From: Laburnicola sp. R22_1
Lineage: Eukaryota > Ascomycota > Dothideomycetes > Pleosporales > Didymosphaeriaceae
Assembly (NCBI GenBank): GCA_014281115.1
Contig: JACONQ010000002.1
Location: 3,844,001 to 3,908,000, forward strand
Direction of reading: 5' to 3'
Length of the DNA: 64,000 nucleotides
The notes under the pieces: generated by a model
The model's database searches: none
Told to the model about the DNA's origin: nothing
The model's input: the letters and a program-made list of their open reading frames with translations, nothing else
Program-made: the position numbers and the translations under genes
In this document: positions 11,472-21,977 of the stretch, one piece after another
How positions within the stretch are numbered: the stretch's first letter is position 1
How the letters are laid out: every line of letters starts with the position of its first letter

Positions 11472-12864
11472 GTGTGTAAGTGAGGGTGTGTTTTCCTTTG
11501 GGGTTTAAATTGAAACAGCGTTCCTTTGGCATACAGTGAGAGTAGGATGGACGATTAGTATTATCTTCTTCCGACAGACCTAGGTAGACAATTTCACTTC
11601 GGCTGGGCAAAGTATATATACTACGAGAAGGTTATTCAGTTGGACTTGAGTGCAAATGCATGTCGCTTATGCGTCGTCAGCGCATTTGCCTCTTGTCTCT
11701 TGCCTTTTGCCTCACCACGTCGATCTTCATCGTCGTCGGATCTCGATGCTATGTGGGAGCGCCACTTGCACCGCCACTTGCACCGCCACCCACCCACGCA
11801 TCAATCTCCTTCAACAAACCACACCCACATCTCCATCCAGCGTCCTGTAACGTCTCATCGGCTGTGGGGAGGCGGCGCAGATGGTGCATCGCTCCTCTCG
11901 GGTATCAGAAGAAAGCCTCGCTAGGCGTTTGAAGGAGGCGGCGGCGGCGGCGGCGATCCAACGGATGGCATAGCAAATGCCTCCACGCGGCGTCTTCTAA
12001 CGCGCGCTACCGTTCGGAATTGGTGTTTGGCAAGGTCTCCGAGTTGGTTTGAGCACGCTGATGATCTAAATGGATAGATAGATGTCGCCGCGGAGCTTTT
12101 TGGTCTTGGTACTTGTGGTGGTTGGCTTACCAGATGGTTCCTGGGCGAGAATGATTGGCCAAGAGGTAGATGGACAGGGACAGTGCGCTATTTTCTTTCT
12201 GTGTCGATGGCTTGTCGGTGCGAGATGCCCATTGTGGCCATTCTGCCAAGGCCGGTTTTCGAAGCATGCCATTCACTCCTTCATTCATCCATCCATTCAT
12301 TCGATTTTATCCTGCGCACGAACGAACGCGGGCTCTCCGCTCAGTGGACGTTCGCACGACTGCGTCACCAGCGTGCAAGTTTTCTCTTCCCGGTCAAACG
12401 TCACGTTTGATGCACGTATGGTTTACCAGGCCACAGGCTACCTAGCAGGGAGACGGTCTGCGGAATCCGGCCTGATGATCTGCGGTTCCCGCCTAGTGAA
12501 ACGGACGTCAGGCGTCTTTTGGGTTTGGCGTGGCTTGTGCATGAGGTCACGGCCAATATGGGTTGCTCTCTTTGGGCAGGCGCCTGGAGCCTGAGTGGCA
12601 TCGCTTGGGGCAGGGTGAGAGACACAGGGAAGAGCAGCAAACGAACGGGGGTTGCGCAATTGTGCCGTGGAGCTGCGCGTGCGCGGTTCCTGGTTCTGGT
12701 CGTTGCTTGCTCTCCCTGTTCCGTTTTCTTTTGGGTGGGACTGCTGGTTTTTTCTCTCTCACTTGCTGTTGCGTGGGAGTGAGGTCTACGACCATCTACG
12801 GATTGCGATTACCACGCTACATTCATCGCGGCACTCGTTCTTGCGTGCTGCTGCCGTCGCCCTG
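11472..12864. other. Intergenic, ~1.4 kb, low-complexity
   Basis: Contains a GGC repeat near 11937-11955, a doubled CCACTTGCACCG unit near 11764-11787 and a CATT-rich run at 12270-12305. Two plus-strand frames (11660-11932 and 12082-12594) begin with hydrophobic stretches but show no family signal. The 5' exon of the next gene may lie in this interval. Confidence 0.45.
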
Positions 12865-14377
12865 ATGGCGCAGCAGGTCGCGCTCGCGCAGAAATGCTGT
12901 AAGTGTTCGCGACATGAAGCGGTGCGCAGCCTGACTGACAACACCAGATTACCCGAATGGGAGAGAAGCACCTGGAGAAAAACCGTGCTCCTCAGCAGAA
13001 GGCTCGGCGTGCTGCCCCGACAAGTGGGAGTGCATGGACAATGGCCTCTGCTATTACGACCCTGATAAGCTATGGGGGAGGTACAGCTGTACGGACGAGG
13101 ACTGGGAGTCGGAGGGGTGCCCGTCCAACTTGTGCACGTATGGTATGTTGGCATCGTCCAGCAGCAGGTAAACGCTCCGTTAACACTGTCAAGATATGAA
13201 TGCCGCCGGCGCCGAAGCTGTCACTCAATGCTCAAATCACGACGACCAATGGTGCTGCAATGCCGACAGAGTGAATGTAAACTGCTGCCAGGAAAGCCCC
13301 GAGCCGCGACCGTTCTTCGCGCTACAAGACGGCGTGGCATATGGCACAGCAGGCTCAAGAACAGGATCAACCGCGCCGAACCTCGCATCTATCACGGGAA
13401 AAGCGGTCGGCGGCGACGATGACGACGACTCGCCCTCTTTAACGGCACCACCCTCGACATCAACCTCCGCCTCCGCAACCAAAGATTCGGTCCCCAGCAC
13501 AAGCGCAAGTGCAACGGATCCACCACCACCAGTGACATCCGTCTCAACCACCGTATCCACTGGCACCGCCGGTCCGACCACCCTCATCATAACCACCACC
13601 CTCCAGCCCGCCGCCTCTTCAACCTCGACAGCGACAGACTCCCCCACCCCCTCATCAGAAAGCACCTCCAACATCCCCCTCATCGTCGGCTGCGCCGTCG
13701 GCATCCCCCTCGGCCTCGCCCTCGTCGCCATCCTCGCCTGGCTCCTCCGCAAACGCTCCCACCAAAAGCGCACCCCTCCCTACAGCGAAACCCCCGACCC
13801 CTACACCACCGGCAGCGCATCCCCCGACTTCGCCGGCAACGCAAAACTCCACAGCAACGCCAACGGCGGCAGCGGCACCGCCGCAAAATACGAGGCTCCC
13901 GATCCAAACGTCCCTGAACTCGGCGGCGGGCAGGGCGTCGGTCCCGAGCGACCGGTCTCCATGATCCCGGGCAAGGCGGAGATGGATTCGGGAGGTGGGT
14001 TCGCGCCGGGGACTACGCCGCTGGCACCGCATCTCGTGGGCGTGGGGGGAGGCAATGGACATGCGCCGGCACCGCAGGATAGTTGGGGCAGCGCGCCGCC
14101 AGGTTACTCCCCCGATGCGAATCACACCCATTGGGCGCCAGGCCATGCACAGCAGCCGTCTGCGGACGGAGCCGCTTGGGGAGGTGCCGCAGGGTACATA
14201 CCTTATCGTCCGCCGCCGCCGGGCCACGGGGCAATGGGCGGGCCGCACAACAATGTGCCTGAGATGGCGGAGCTGGATGGGGGGCCTTCGCCGCCTGCGG
14301 TGGCCGAGCTGGGGAATCCGAGTCCGCCCGCTGCGGGAAACGCGAATACGGGGCCGTCGTATCCTGGGATGGGGTAG
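12865..14377 (+). CDS. Ser/Thr-rich single-pass membrane protein with Cys-rich ectodomain
   Basis: Modelled as 470 aa in three exons (12865-12898, 12948-13142, 13194-14377). The ectodomain begins QKCYYPNGREAPGEKPC and carries a run of cysteines (SACCPDKWEC, YSCTDEDW, DQWCC, NCCQ). A Ser/Thr/Pro-rich stalk follows, then one transmembrane helix (about residues 235-258, LIVGCAVGIPLGLALVAILAWLL) with RKRSHQKR just inside. The tail is Gly/Pro-rich. This architecture is common among fungal plasma-membrane or cell-wall sensor-like proteins; no function can be assigned. The start is doubtful: the frame upstream reads SFLRAAAVALMAQQVALAQ, which looks like the end of a signal peptide, yet no ATG precedes it, so a 5' exon is probably missing from the model. 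Confidence 0.75.
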
Positions 14378-15498
14378 GGCTTCGTCGTCGTCGTCGTCAT
14401 CATCGTCGTCGTTGTTTCCCCAAGTGAAGCCAAAAAAAACAAAAAAAAAAAGAAAGGCACATCTTCGTATGCTCAGTCTCTCTCCATCCGGGCGGTCCCG
14501 TCCGTCTCATGCTTGAATTTGGAAGAAGCCAAGCCTGTGTGAGAGTAGATGGCTTTGGACCTGGGTTTTGTAATTTCTTTCTGCGTGCATGCATTGCGTG
14601 GGGGGAGTTTATCAGGCAGGCACGCACGTACCTGTGGATCTCGTGGATCTACTTGGGTCTTTGGTTTGATCCGGGCGGGAATATATGGAGAGAAGGGAGG
14701 GAAGGGAAGGGAAGATACCATGCCATACCATACTAGTTCGTGTAACCAGTTTTTTTTCCCTCGGCTTGGACGGCGGTCGTCGGTGGGTGTCAGGATAAGC
14801 GATGGGGATATGAGTTGTGGGTAATGAGCGTGATGATGCAGATAATCCGGAAACATGTCAAATAGAGTTGATGACTTCTTTCTTGCAGACGAGCGTGTGT
14901 TTGATTTCGCTATCATATGAGATTCTCTTCGTATTACACTATCTCTCTCTCTCTCTCCGCCAGCCTGTTCAAACACCGAAGTGCACATATCCCTTCAAAA
15001 AAAAAAAAAAAAAAAAACTCAGAGTACATGTACATTACTGCGGTACGGCACTTACATTCCACACCCTGGACAAACAAACAAGCTAGCTATCTCAGTGATA
15101 ATAGTCCCACGGATAAGCACCTACCGCTCAATGCACATGCATCGACAAACCACAATCTGATGACATAGACATGTAGACACAGGACGAAGATATATTGAGC
15201 GCTTTTATTTGACACCAAGTTATCGGTTGCATTTCCATTAAAAGCCTTTATTGTTTAATCTTTTCATTTCACTTTTCGCTTTAATAAAAGCGTCCAGCCA
15301 GTTACCCCATCCATGACAGCTTACATCTTAGCTTCCGACTCAGTATCGTACATGATTACACTTTTCCGCCCCACAACACGCCATTACGCTCACCCTTCTC
15401 CTCGCCTCCGGTACAGCATGCCCATGTTTTACAAGCAATGCCTTTTCCACACTCATTTGTAAACATCCCCCCTCTGGCGTCTTGTCCCATGCAGTGCC
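14378..15498. other. Intergenic between convergent genes
   Basis: Holds GTC/CAT trinucleotide runs at 14385-14412, A-rich tracts at 14433-14452, a CT repeat at about 14942-14956 and a poly-A run at about 14998-15016. No coding frame was recognised. It separates the 3' ends of two convergent genes. Confidence 0.5.
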
Positions 15499-18400
15499 TC
15501 AACCGGGCACAAAGAACCTCATGCCCACGACGACACTCTCCTCCGTAAATACGCCTTGCTTCTCACATTTGACCTGCCTTAGTGCTCCTCCTGCTTTCTC
15601 GCTAACTGCGTACTGGATCACGCAGTTCTCGTTTAGGGGCGGGTTATCTGTGGCGCTGAGTCGGTCCGGGCTGCGTGTAGGACGGACACGCGATGAGGGA
15701 GTTGATCCCAACCCGCGCTTTTTCTTCGGTGGCTCGGGGGTATGAACAGCCATTTCCTGGGAAATGTTACCTGTTGCTGCGGTGGCTGAAACAGACGAGG
15801 TAGCCGAAGAATGCGGCTGAATAGACGGCGTACGGTCAATAGGCGCTGTCGGCGCATTCAACAAAGATCCTGCTGCTGGAATATATGACATGTCAACGTC
15901 GTTGTCTGTATTCGTTTGTCCTGTAGCTGACAGCTGGGGTGAATTGGACAAACTTGAAAGTGGCGAGCTCAAATCCGTATCAAGCCCTCCAGTGTCAATC
16001 GGTTCGTCTACGGTACGAGCTACTATCGCCTTAACAGGCCCGGTAGTCGCCTCAGTTGGCAACTTGGTCGGCGAAAGTGAGCGAGAATGGGTTCGAGTCT
16101 TCGTGCCCTTTCTCAGGAGCTCCTCGGGGTTGTCGAGAACGAACATTGCTGCTTTGGGTCCTTGCACTCCAAGGATACCGCTAGATATCGTTCGGTGCCG
16201 CATAGCGCTTGATTCCATAGAAGAAAATTTAGTCGGAACCGTGGTCTTTTCGATGTCTCGAGTTCTGTCAGATGGGTTTGAGGCCAGTGCCGGAAAGAAT
16301 GCGGCAGATTTCGCAAGCGCAGCTGCAGGTGGTCTTTCATGAACCGAATCTCGTTTCGCCTTGTTCGGAGCCAGAGGCTTGTCTGGATCAACAGCTGTGT
16401 TTGGCGATGTGGCCGGTGGAGTCGCCAACACATGGACCGTCCTGCTCTTCCGACGCCTTACAGCAAACGACTCAGCATAATCAACCAAGTCGGGAAATGC
16501 GCGAGGTGCCTTAACAGGGGAGCGAGTGAGCGGCGTGCCGGTCGAGTCTGCTTTGTTAGATGCATTCTTTGTCAAGAAGCGCTTCGGTATCTCCCAACGA
16601 TGATCAACGATGGGGGTTCCATCCTTTCCATTGATCACAAGACGTCGCACAACATGGCCAGGCTCGGAGGGTTTCTCACTCGAAGAGCTAGCTATATTTG
16701 AAAGGGCCGTCTTCGCCTTTTCGGTCACTTTGAAATATCCCACTGGTGGTGGCGGTCCGTCCGAAGGCCTATTAGGCGGCCGCAGGCACGGCTCTATCGC
16801 ATATAATCCTGCTTGGAGTGATCTTGGGCTAAGCTGTTGGATTGGTGAGCTGCCGAACACATTTCCTGGTCGATTGAAGCCTCCAACACCAGATTTATCA
16901 TGATCTGCTGAAGCAGCTTTCGGAGATGCTACTGGGTTGTGATTAGTTGCATATAGTCCAGCTTGAATCGATCGCCGGCCTGGCTGTGAAAGCGGCGAGC
17001 TATGGAACACATTCCCTGGCTGACTAGAGCCGCCTGCACCAGGTCCGTTCATATCTGGCGGAGTAGCTTTTGGAAACGCTACTGGATTGTGCCCAACCGC
17101 ACATGATGCTGGTTGGATTGATGCTGGGCCTGTATGTAACAGCGGTGAGCTACTGACCACACTTCCTGGCCGACTGAAGCTACCTGCACTTGATATGCCG
17201 AGACCTGCTGGAGCAGCTTTCGGAGGTGCCGCCGGATTGTACGAAGTAACATTTACAGATCCAAATGAGACTCTATTACCTTGGCTGGCCGGTAGCCTCG
17301 GTCCCTGATATGGGCTGGACTCCAAAGGACTGTTGCTCATCATGCTTGGCACGACCTTTGTTGGCGTTGGATTGAACGAACGTAGGGTGAGCTGACCTGG
17401 CGAACTATGTCGAAGTGGAATAGACGTAGGTCCGTCAAATTCTAACCCTGCCATCATATCGGCATAAGGAAGCTGGTACGAATTCGCATGCACAAAACCG
17501 TCATACTGATTGACGTTGAACTCTGAACTAGGTCGATATGGTTGCGGACCATGGGTGTTTGGGCGATCGACGCTTGTATCACGCATCCCACGGCGACTCA
17601 CAGTTGCCGTAGGAATGGACGGAGCGTGCGCGGACGGATATGATGGCCGCAGAGACTGTGACTGCCGACTGTCTTCGACCGGAGCAACGTATTCGGAGTA
17701 CCGTCTCTTGCCCACCTGGCCTCCAATACGGGAGACATCAGCTGCAGCGAAGCCCGGGTTTGGTGTCGGAGAAGACGAATAGAAGAAAGAAGTGGAATAC
17801 CCTAGCGGCGGTAATGGTGGGATATGAGTGCGGGTGAAAGGGTTATGGAAGGCCGGGGGCAGTGACGGAGGCGGCAATCGTGTATGCGGAAGACTTGCCG
17901 ATGCTGGCGCGCTCGACAGGAACTCAAAGCCAGGTGATTCGCCTTTATCCAGTTGATCAGGAACGAATATCTCTTTCTCGTTGAAGTGCATCGCACCTGC
18001 CTCTCTGTCCGCGGTGGAAAACAGTCCGCCATTCGTCATCGCAAGGTCAGCCTCCCCTTCCATTTCGTAATCATACCTTTCGTCTACCAATCTTGTCGGC
18101 GTTTTCTGATACGCCGTGCCATTTGACTGGACTTTCTTGCCGCTTCCAACCGTCACGATCACGTCGATTACGCCAAAAGTTCTGCCGCCTGCGTTCTGCA
18201 TGTCCTTAACACCATTAGGCATATGCATGCCCGCGAGCTCATGAAGATATGCTGCAGTCGGTGGCCTCTCGCCGTGTTCATTATAGCCCCGGTCCTTTGC
18301 CTCGCTCATCAAAGTTTTGCAGATCTGTGTCCAGCGGCCCTGTACACCATCATCTTTCGCCGCACGAGGACGCATCCTAGAAGTTTCGCCCTGCACATAT

Positions 18401-19173
18401 ATAACCCAGGGTCGCTCCGCCATGTAATCCACGCGTGTACCCGCAAAGATCTGATCCAGTGATTTGACGTGGGAACGAATATCGTGCGTGTGCACAAGTA
18501 CGCAGCTAGAGAGCTGGCCGTTGAAGAAAACGTCAATCTTCAGATGTTGCGGACTGTTCTGAAACGGATTGTGGAAGAAGGTCTTATCGGTGAGCATAAC
18601 GTGGAGGATGAGCGCTTTAGGCTCTGAGCTGACATCCTGTGGCAAGCAGTCAGACCTGGCGGCTAGTGGAGACAAGGTGGCACTTGCTGTTGAGCGACCA
18701 TGTGGAGGAGATACGGTTGTTAGGCTAGAGGGACGACGTCCCTGGAAGAGTCGAGCCGGTGTACTCTGATCGCTCTCAGCATCGGTAGAAGAAAGCGTGC
18801 GTCCACTCCTCGTCGACATCCCCAGCGAAGATCGTCCATTCTCCACCGACGTCGTATCTCCATCACTAAGAACCAGCTTGCGTCTCAGCTCATCAAGCTT
18901 CGCAGCGTTCTCGGAAGGGTTCCGTCTAACCACCACCTGCATGAAAGGTACCCCACCGAGCCAATTGACAGCAAAATTGCCGTCGTCACCGGGGAATTGC
19001 ACGCGTTCCTCGTCGAGAAACGCGTTGGTGCTCTCCCGTAACGCTTTCTCCGCCGCGTCGCATTGCTGAGCTGCCATATAGCCCTTCTTGAAGACAATCG
19101 TGGGAGTGAGCGAATCAGCAAGTGGCTGCGCGGCCAGACGGACGCTGACGCCCGCGCCGTACAGCGACGGCAT
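15499..19173 (-). CDS. Large conserved-looking protein of unknown function (1224 aa)
   Basis: A single uninterrupted frame of 1224 codons. The first ~400 residues look folded: MPSLYGAGVSVRLAAQPLAD, VNWLGGVPFMQVVVRRNPSE, LHVMLTDKTFFHNPFQNSPQ and RPWVIYVQGETSRMRPRA. The rest is Ser/Pro-rich and disordered, with a triplicated ~48-residue repeat encoded at about 16790-17245. I do not recognise the family. There is no signal peptide or membrane segment, so it is probably intracellular. The ATG at 19173 is the first in frame and the N-terminus is plausible. The neighbouring minus-strand gene ends 620 bp upstream. Confidence 0.85.
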   Translation of the reverse strand: MPSLYGAGVSVRLAAQPLADSLTPTIVFKKGYMAAQQCDAAEKALRESTNAFLDEERVQFPGDDGNFAVNWLGGVPFMQVVVRRNPSENAAKLDELRRKLVLSDGDTTSVENGRSSLGMSTRSGRTLSSTDAESDQSTPARLFQGRRPSSLTTVSPPHGRSTASATLSPLAARSDCLPQDVSSEPKALILHVMLTDKTFFHNPFQNSPQHLKIDVFFNGQLSSCVLVHTHDIRSHVKSLDQIFAGTRVDYMAERPWVIYVQGETSRMRPRAAKDDGVQGRWTQICKTLMSEAKDRGYNEHGERPPTAAYLHELAGMHMPNGVKDMQNAGGRTFGVIDVIVTVGSGKKVQSNGTAYQKTPTRLVDERYDYEMEGEADLAMTNGGLFSTADREAGAMHFNEKEIFVPDQLDKGESPGFEFLSSAPASASLPHTRLPPPSLPPAFHNPFTRTHIPPLPPLGYSTSFFYSSSPTPNPGFAAADVSRIGGQVGKRRYSEYVAPVEDSRQSQSLRPSYPSAHAPSIPTATVSRRGMRDTSVDRPNTHGPQPYRPSSEFNVNQYDGFVHANSYQLPYADMMAGLEFDGPTSIPLRHSSPGQLTLRSFNPTPTKVVPSMMSNSPLESSPYQGPRLPASQGNRVSFGSVNVTSYNPAAPPKAAPAGLGISSAGSFSRPGSVVSSSPLLHTGPASIQPASCAVGHNPVAFPKATPPDMNGPGAGGSSQPGNVFHSSPLSQPGRRSIQAGLYATNHNPVASPKAASADHDKSGVGGFNRPGNVFGSSPIQQLSPRSLQAGLYAIEPCLRPPNRPSDGPPPPVGYFKVTEKAKTALSNIASSSSEKPSEPGHVVRRLVINGKDGTPIVDHRWEIPKRFLTKNASNKADSTGTPLTRSPVKAPRAFPDLVDYAESFAVRRRKSRTVHVLATPPATSPNTAVDPDKPLAPNKAKRDSVHERPPAAALAKSAAFFPALASNPSDRTRDIEKTTVPTKFSSMESSAMRHRTISSGILGVQGPKAAMFVLDNPEELLRKGTKTRTHSRSLSPTKLPTEATTGPVKAIVARTVDEPIDTGGLDTDLSSPLSSLSNSPQLSATGQTNTDNDVDMSYIPAAGSLLNAPTAPIDRTPSIQPHSSATSSVSATAATGNISQEMAVHTPEPPKKKRGLGSTPSSRVRPTRSPDRLSATDNPPLNENCVIQYAVSEKAGGALRQVKCEKQGVFTEESVVVGMRFFVPG
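16790..17245 (-). repeat. Three ~48-residue tandem repeats inside the 1224-aa protein
   Basis: Each unit starts with N-P-(A/V)-A-x-P-K-A and contains an (S/Q/N)RPG- or QPG-type core followed by SSP and an (I/L)Q(A/P) ending, e.g. NPVASPKAASADHDKSG. The units have diverged in sequence but keep the same spacing. This shows an old in-frame internal duplication. Confidence 0.75.
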
Positions 19174-19650
19174 CGAGAATGACCGTTTGTCCTCGTCGTT
19201 TGAGCAATCTTGTTGTCGAGGTCCGTTCTGTCACCGTGTTAGAGGCGCTCTAGTAACACAATCGAGTCGCGCTCTGTAAAAGCAACGTTAGAAACGAGGA
19301 ATTGAGGAAGTTGCAATGTCTTGCGGATCAGCGTTTGACAACGCGCTCTCGAAATTTTCGAGCGATGTGCGTGTGCGCGTGACGTCAAACGCCGTGCTTT
19401 CCTTTTAAGAAAGAGCGGAAGACCAGTGGCCCAGCAACCGCCACGCCTACAGAAACCGACGGCAGCCAAGAACCGTGCAATCAGAAGCTCTACGTGTAGT
19501 GTATGTCTTCATGATGCCATGGGATACTATGTTGTATGTACAGTGTTCGAGTTCTTAATGTACCATCGAGGAAATAGACGATTGATTGAAAAAACACATA
19601 ATTGCGAGACAATGAGAACTGTACCTACATCGTACTGGCCATTTGCTCTA

Positions 19651-19740
19651 CAGCTACTGGACACAAGCTTGAGTGCAGTTGGCCTTTGCATCACTTATCC
19701 CGGGGTAACACATTGTAGTCAAACTTTTGTCCTAGTACTG
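19651..19740 (+). mobile_element. 90-bp palindromic miniature element, copy 1
   Basis: Starts CAGCTACTGGACACAAG and ends CTTTTGTCCTAGTACTG. The two ~33-base arms are near-perfect inverted repeats. The left flank is TA and the right flank TT. It lies between the 1224-aa and 289-aa genes. The size and ends match copies at 24020 and 26324. Confidence 0.8.
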
Positions 19741-19795
19741 TTTGATCTTTTCTTCCACGCGTAGCAAGCTTCCGCACGAAGCACGCCTCTCATAG

Positions 19796-20735
19796 TTAAG
19801 CCCTCCTTTCATTAGAACGCGCGTCTTTGTAGAGATCATCTGCGGAGAGTTCGATCTGAGTTCGTCTCCGGACGTCTTCCATGACGTCTGTTATAATCCC
19901 AATCGGCTCACCCCCAAGCACATCGCCTAACTCCATCAACGTTCTCTCAAAAACTCCTGAGATGCTCCTCTCCTCATCCTCGTCGTCGTCATCGTCGTTA
20001 TTTTCAAATCCCTCGAATTTCACGAACCTATCATCTTCACTCTCCGTCCCGCTCTTGCTCGCTTCGACGTCCGAAGCCCTCTCACTGCCCGCCCCGGCCA
20101 GGACCTTTGCAACAGTTGTCCTAGCATGCTCCACAACACCTTTCAAACGCACCTTGTCGGTCGTGGAGACGGAGCGATTGTTCGTGTAGCCGGGGAGCGG
20201 GTCGTTCGTTTCAGGGTCGCGGCCGGTGAGAAGCGCGCAGAGGGCCGAGTCAAATTTGTAGAAAAGGTCGAGCGTAGGGCCAGGCGAGGGTGGAAATTGC
20301 AGAAGGTAGTCTGTAGTTGTAAAGGCCATGCTGATAAGATAGGGGAGTTGGATGTTCGCTGTACACGGCTCGGATCAACATCTTACTCAAGGCTTTGCGC
20401 AGGCGACCATGAGAGCAGGGTAACTTACGCGATCCGCTCACCCAAACTACATCCACCAGAGCATCAATATCCTTTGCGACATGGGCGAAAGAATGTCTGT
20501 ATCCTTCCAACTCGCGCCCGAGCGGCTTAGACACGTGTCTGTTCGTTACGCGCTTGTTTATATTCAGAAGCGCGTTATCGAGATAGTTGATAAGAGCTGC
20601 CTCTTTCGGGCCGCCAGGATGGAGCGGATGCCTACGCGGTCGTGGAAGCGGCGGCCCGTGGACCGAGGGTGCAACGGAGGATGCCGGTGGAGTGGGCAGG
20701 CTGTCGACGATCGGTTCGAGTTGCGGGCTGGTCAT
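19796..20735 (-). CDS. Conserved-looking protein of unknown function (289 aa)
   Basis: Two exons (20429-20735, 19796-20358) joined by a 70-bp GTAAGT..CAG intron, giving 289 aa. The N-terminus is Pro-rich. A helical region follows with KEAALINYLDNALLNINKRV, FAHVAKDIDALVDVVWVSG and IQLPYLISMAF, then LDLFYKFDSALCALLTGRD. A strongly acidic stretch (DDDDDEDEE) precedes the C-terminal helix. The even helical pattern suggests a real, folded cytoplasmic or nuclear protein. I cannot name the family with confidence. The start ATG at 20735 is the only good one. Confidence 0.8.
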
Positions 20736-21977
20736 TGTGGTGTCGGAGTGATTGATGGTCTGGTCGGCGAGCGCTCAAGGTGGGACGAAGGGTCGGGAGC
20801 CTGTGACTAAGCTGGAGGGCGTGTGGTGCATCCTATGCTGGGGACGAGGGAGCTTTCGCTTTCGGAGTAGAGCTGTACACTGCTACTACAAGATTCAAGT
20901 GAAAATGTCAAGGGAACTCGGAATGAAGTCACAGGTGCTGAGTGGGGGAGGTGACAACGGGGTGACGTTCCGATGTGGTCGTCCGTGCTCAGCCAGCCAC
21001 CTTTCGGCGCCACAGCCGCACCATCATCGCTTGCTCAAATGATCGAAACCATCGGCTGCGCACATTCGGTGTGCAAGTTGCAACAGGGAGTTTCTAGTTT
21101 CCAAGGTTCTGCCAGTGTCACGTGTTACCCGATCTGCCGAGGTGTGATACGCCTTCATACATATAGTTCGCCACCTGCCTATTGTAGTATTGTGTCCTTG
21201 CGAGCATCGACGCTCCAAGCCACGTTTTACCTTGATGAACGTCCATGACCATCGCCATCTGAGCTCTTTTGATAAATCGCAGATGCGAAACTCCTGCCAC
21301 GATTCCTTTCACCATGTCGTTGGCAGGACAAGCTTACAGCTACTGGACACAAGTTCGGTTGTTTGAGTGCAGTTGGCCTGAGATCTGTGGTGTCCGAGTC
21401 CCGCGCGAGGGTCCGTGGTGGGTGTGGCGGACGGCTCTTGCCTAGCGTTTCACACCAAAAGCTTGATTTCCTACCGCAAGCCTCCCGTCCCCTGTACGGG
21501 GCCGTACCTGCAGGTCGCTGTTGTTGTGCGCGCGGTTAGCGCCCCAGTCGCCGTGAATAGATTCTTTCGCTCGACTGTGTGTCGACTAGAGCGCGCGCGC
21601 AAACGGCAGCAAACCGGCCAGGAAGCGGATACCACAACCACAGCGTCTATTGCGCCATGGCACAAACGGTTGGCGATGCTGGATCCAAGGCCTTGGAGGA
21701 CATCGGTGCGCGCTTGGGCCAAGCTGGAAATGCCTCCTTAATCTGCCCGAGGTCGCTGTGGCTTGTCTCAAAACGCACCCCTGCTCTTAGAGATCTCTCT
21801 CTCCCCTCGGGCATACTCTGTCACTCATTCACTCATTCACCCATTCACTCATTCACTCACTAACCACACAGTCAATCCTTACGCACACCCCAACCCGTGC
21901 GGCTGCTGGCAACGCACAAACACTCCTTACCACGGTGCACACTTCTTCGAATCCATAATTGCCATCCAACGCCCACC
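20736..21977. other. Intergenic, ~1.2 kb, with partial miniature element and CATT repeats
   Basis: Contains a half copy of the miniature element (21337-21378) and ACTC/ATTC repeats at about 21820-21862. The last 100 bases are C/A-rich promoter-like sequence before the GH16 gene. No coding frame is supported. Confidence 0.5.
21337..21378 (+). mobile_element. Miniature element, left-arm fragment (copy 2)
   Basis: Begins CAGCTACTGGACACAAGTT after a TA and continues to GAGTGCAGTTGGCC. It carries an 8-base insertion relative to copy 1 and lacks the right half. Confidence 0.65.

Noticed and set aside
14826..14880. Repeated GTGATGA/TTGATGA motifs downstream of the membrane-protein gene
   Set aside because: No CTGA box at a suitable distance and no pairing ends.
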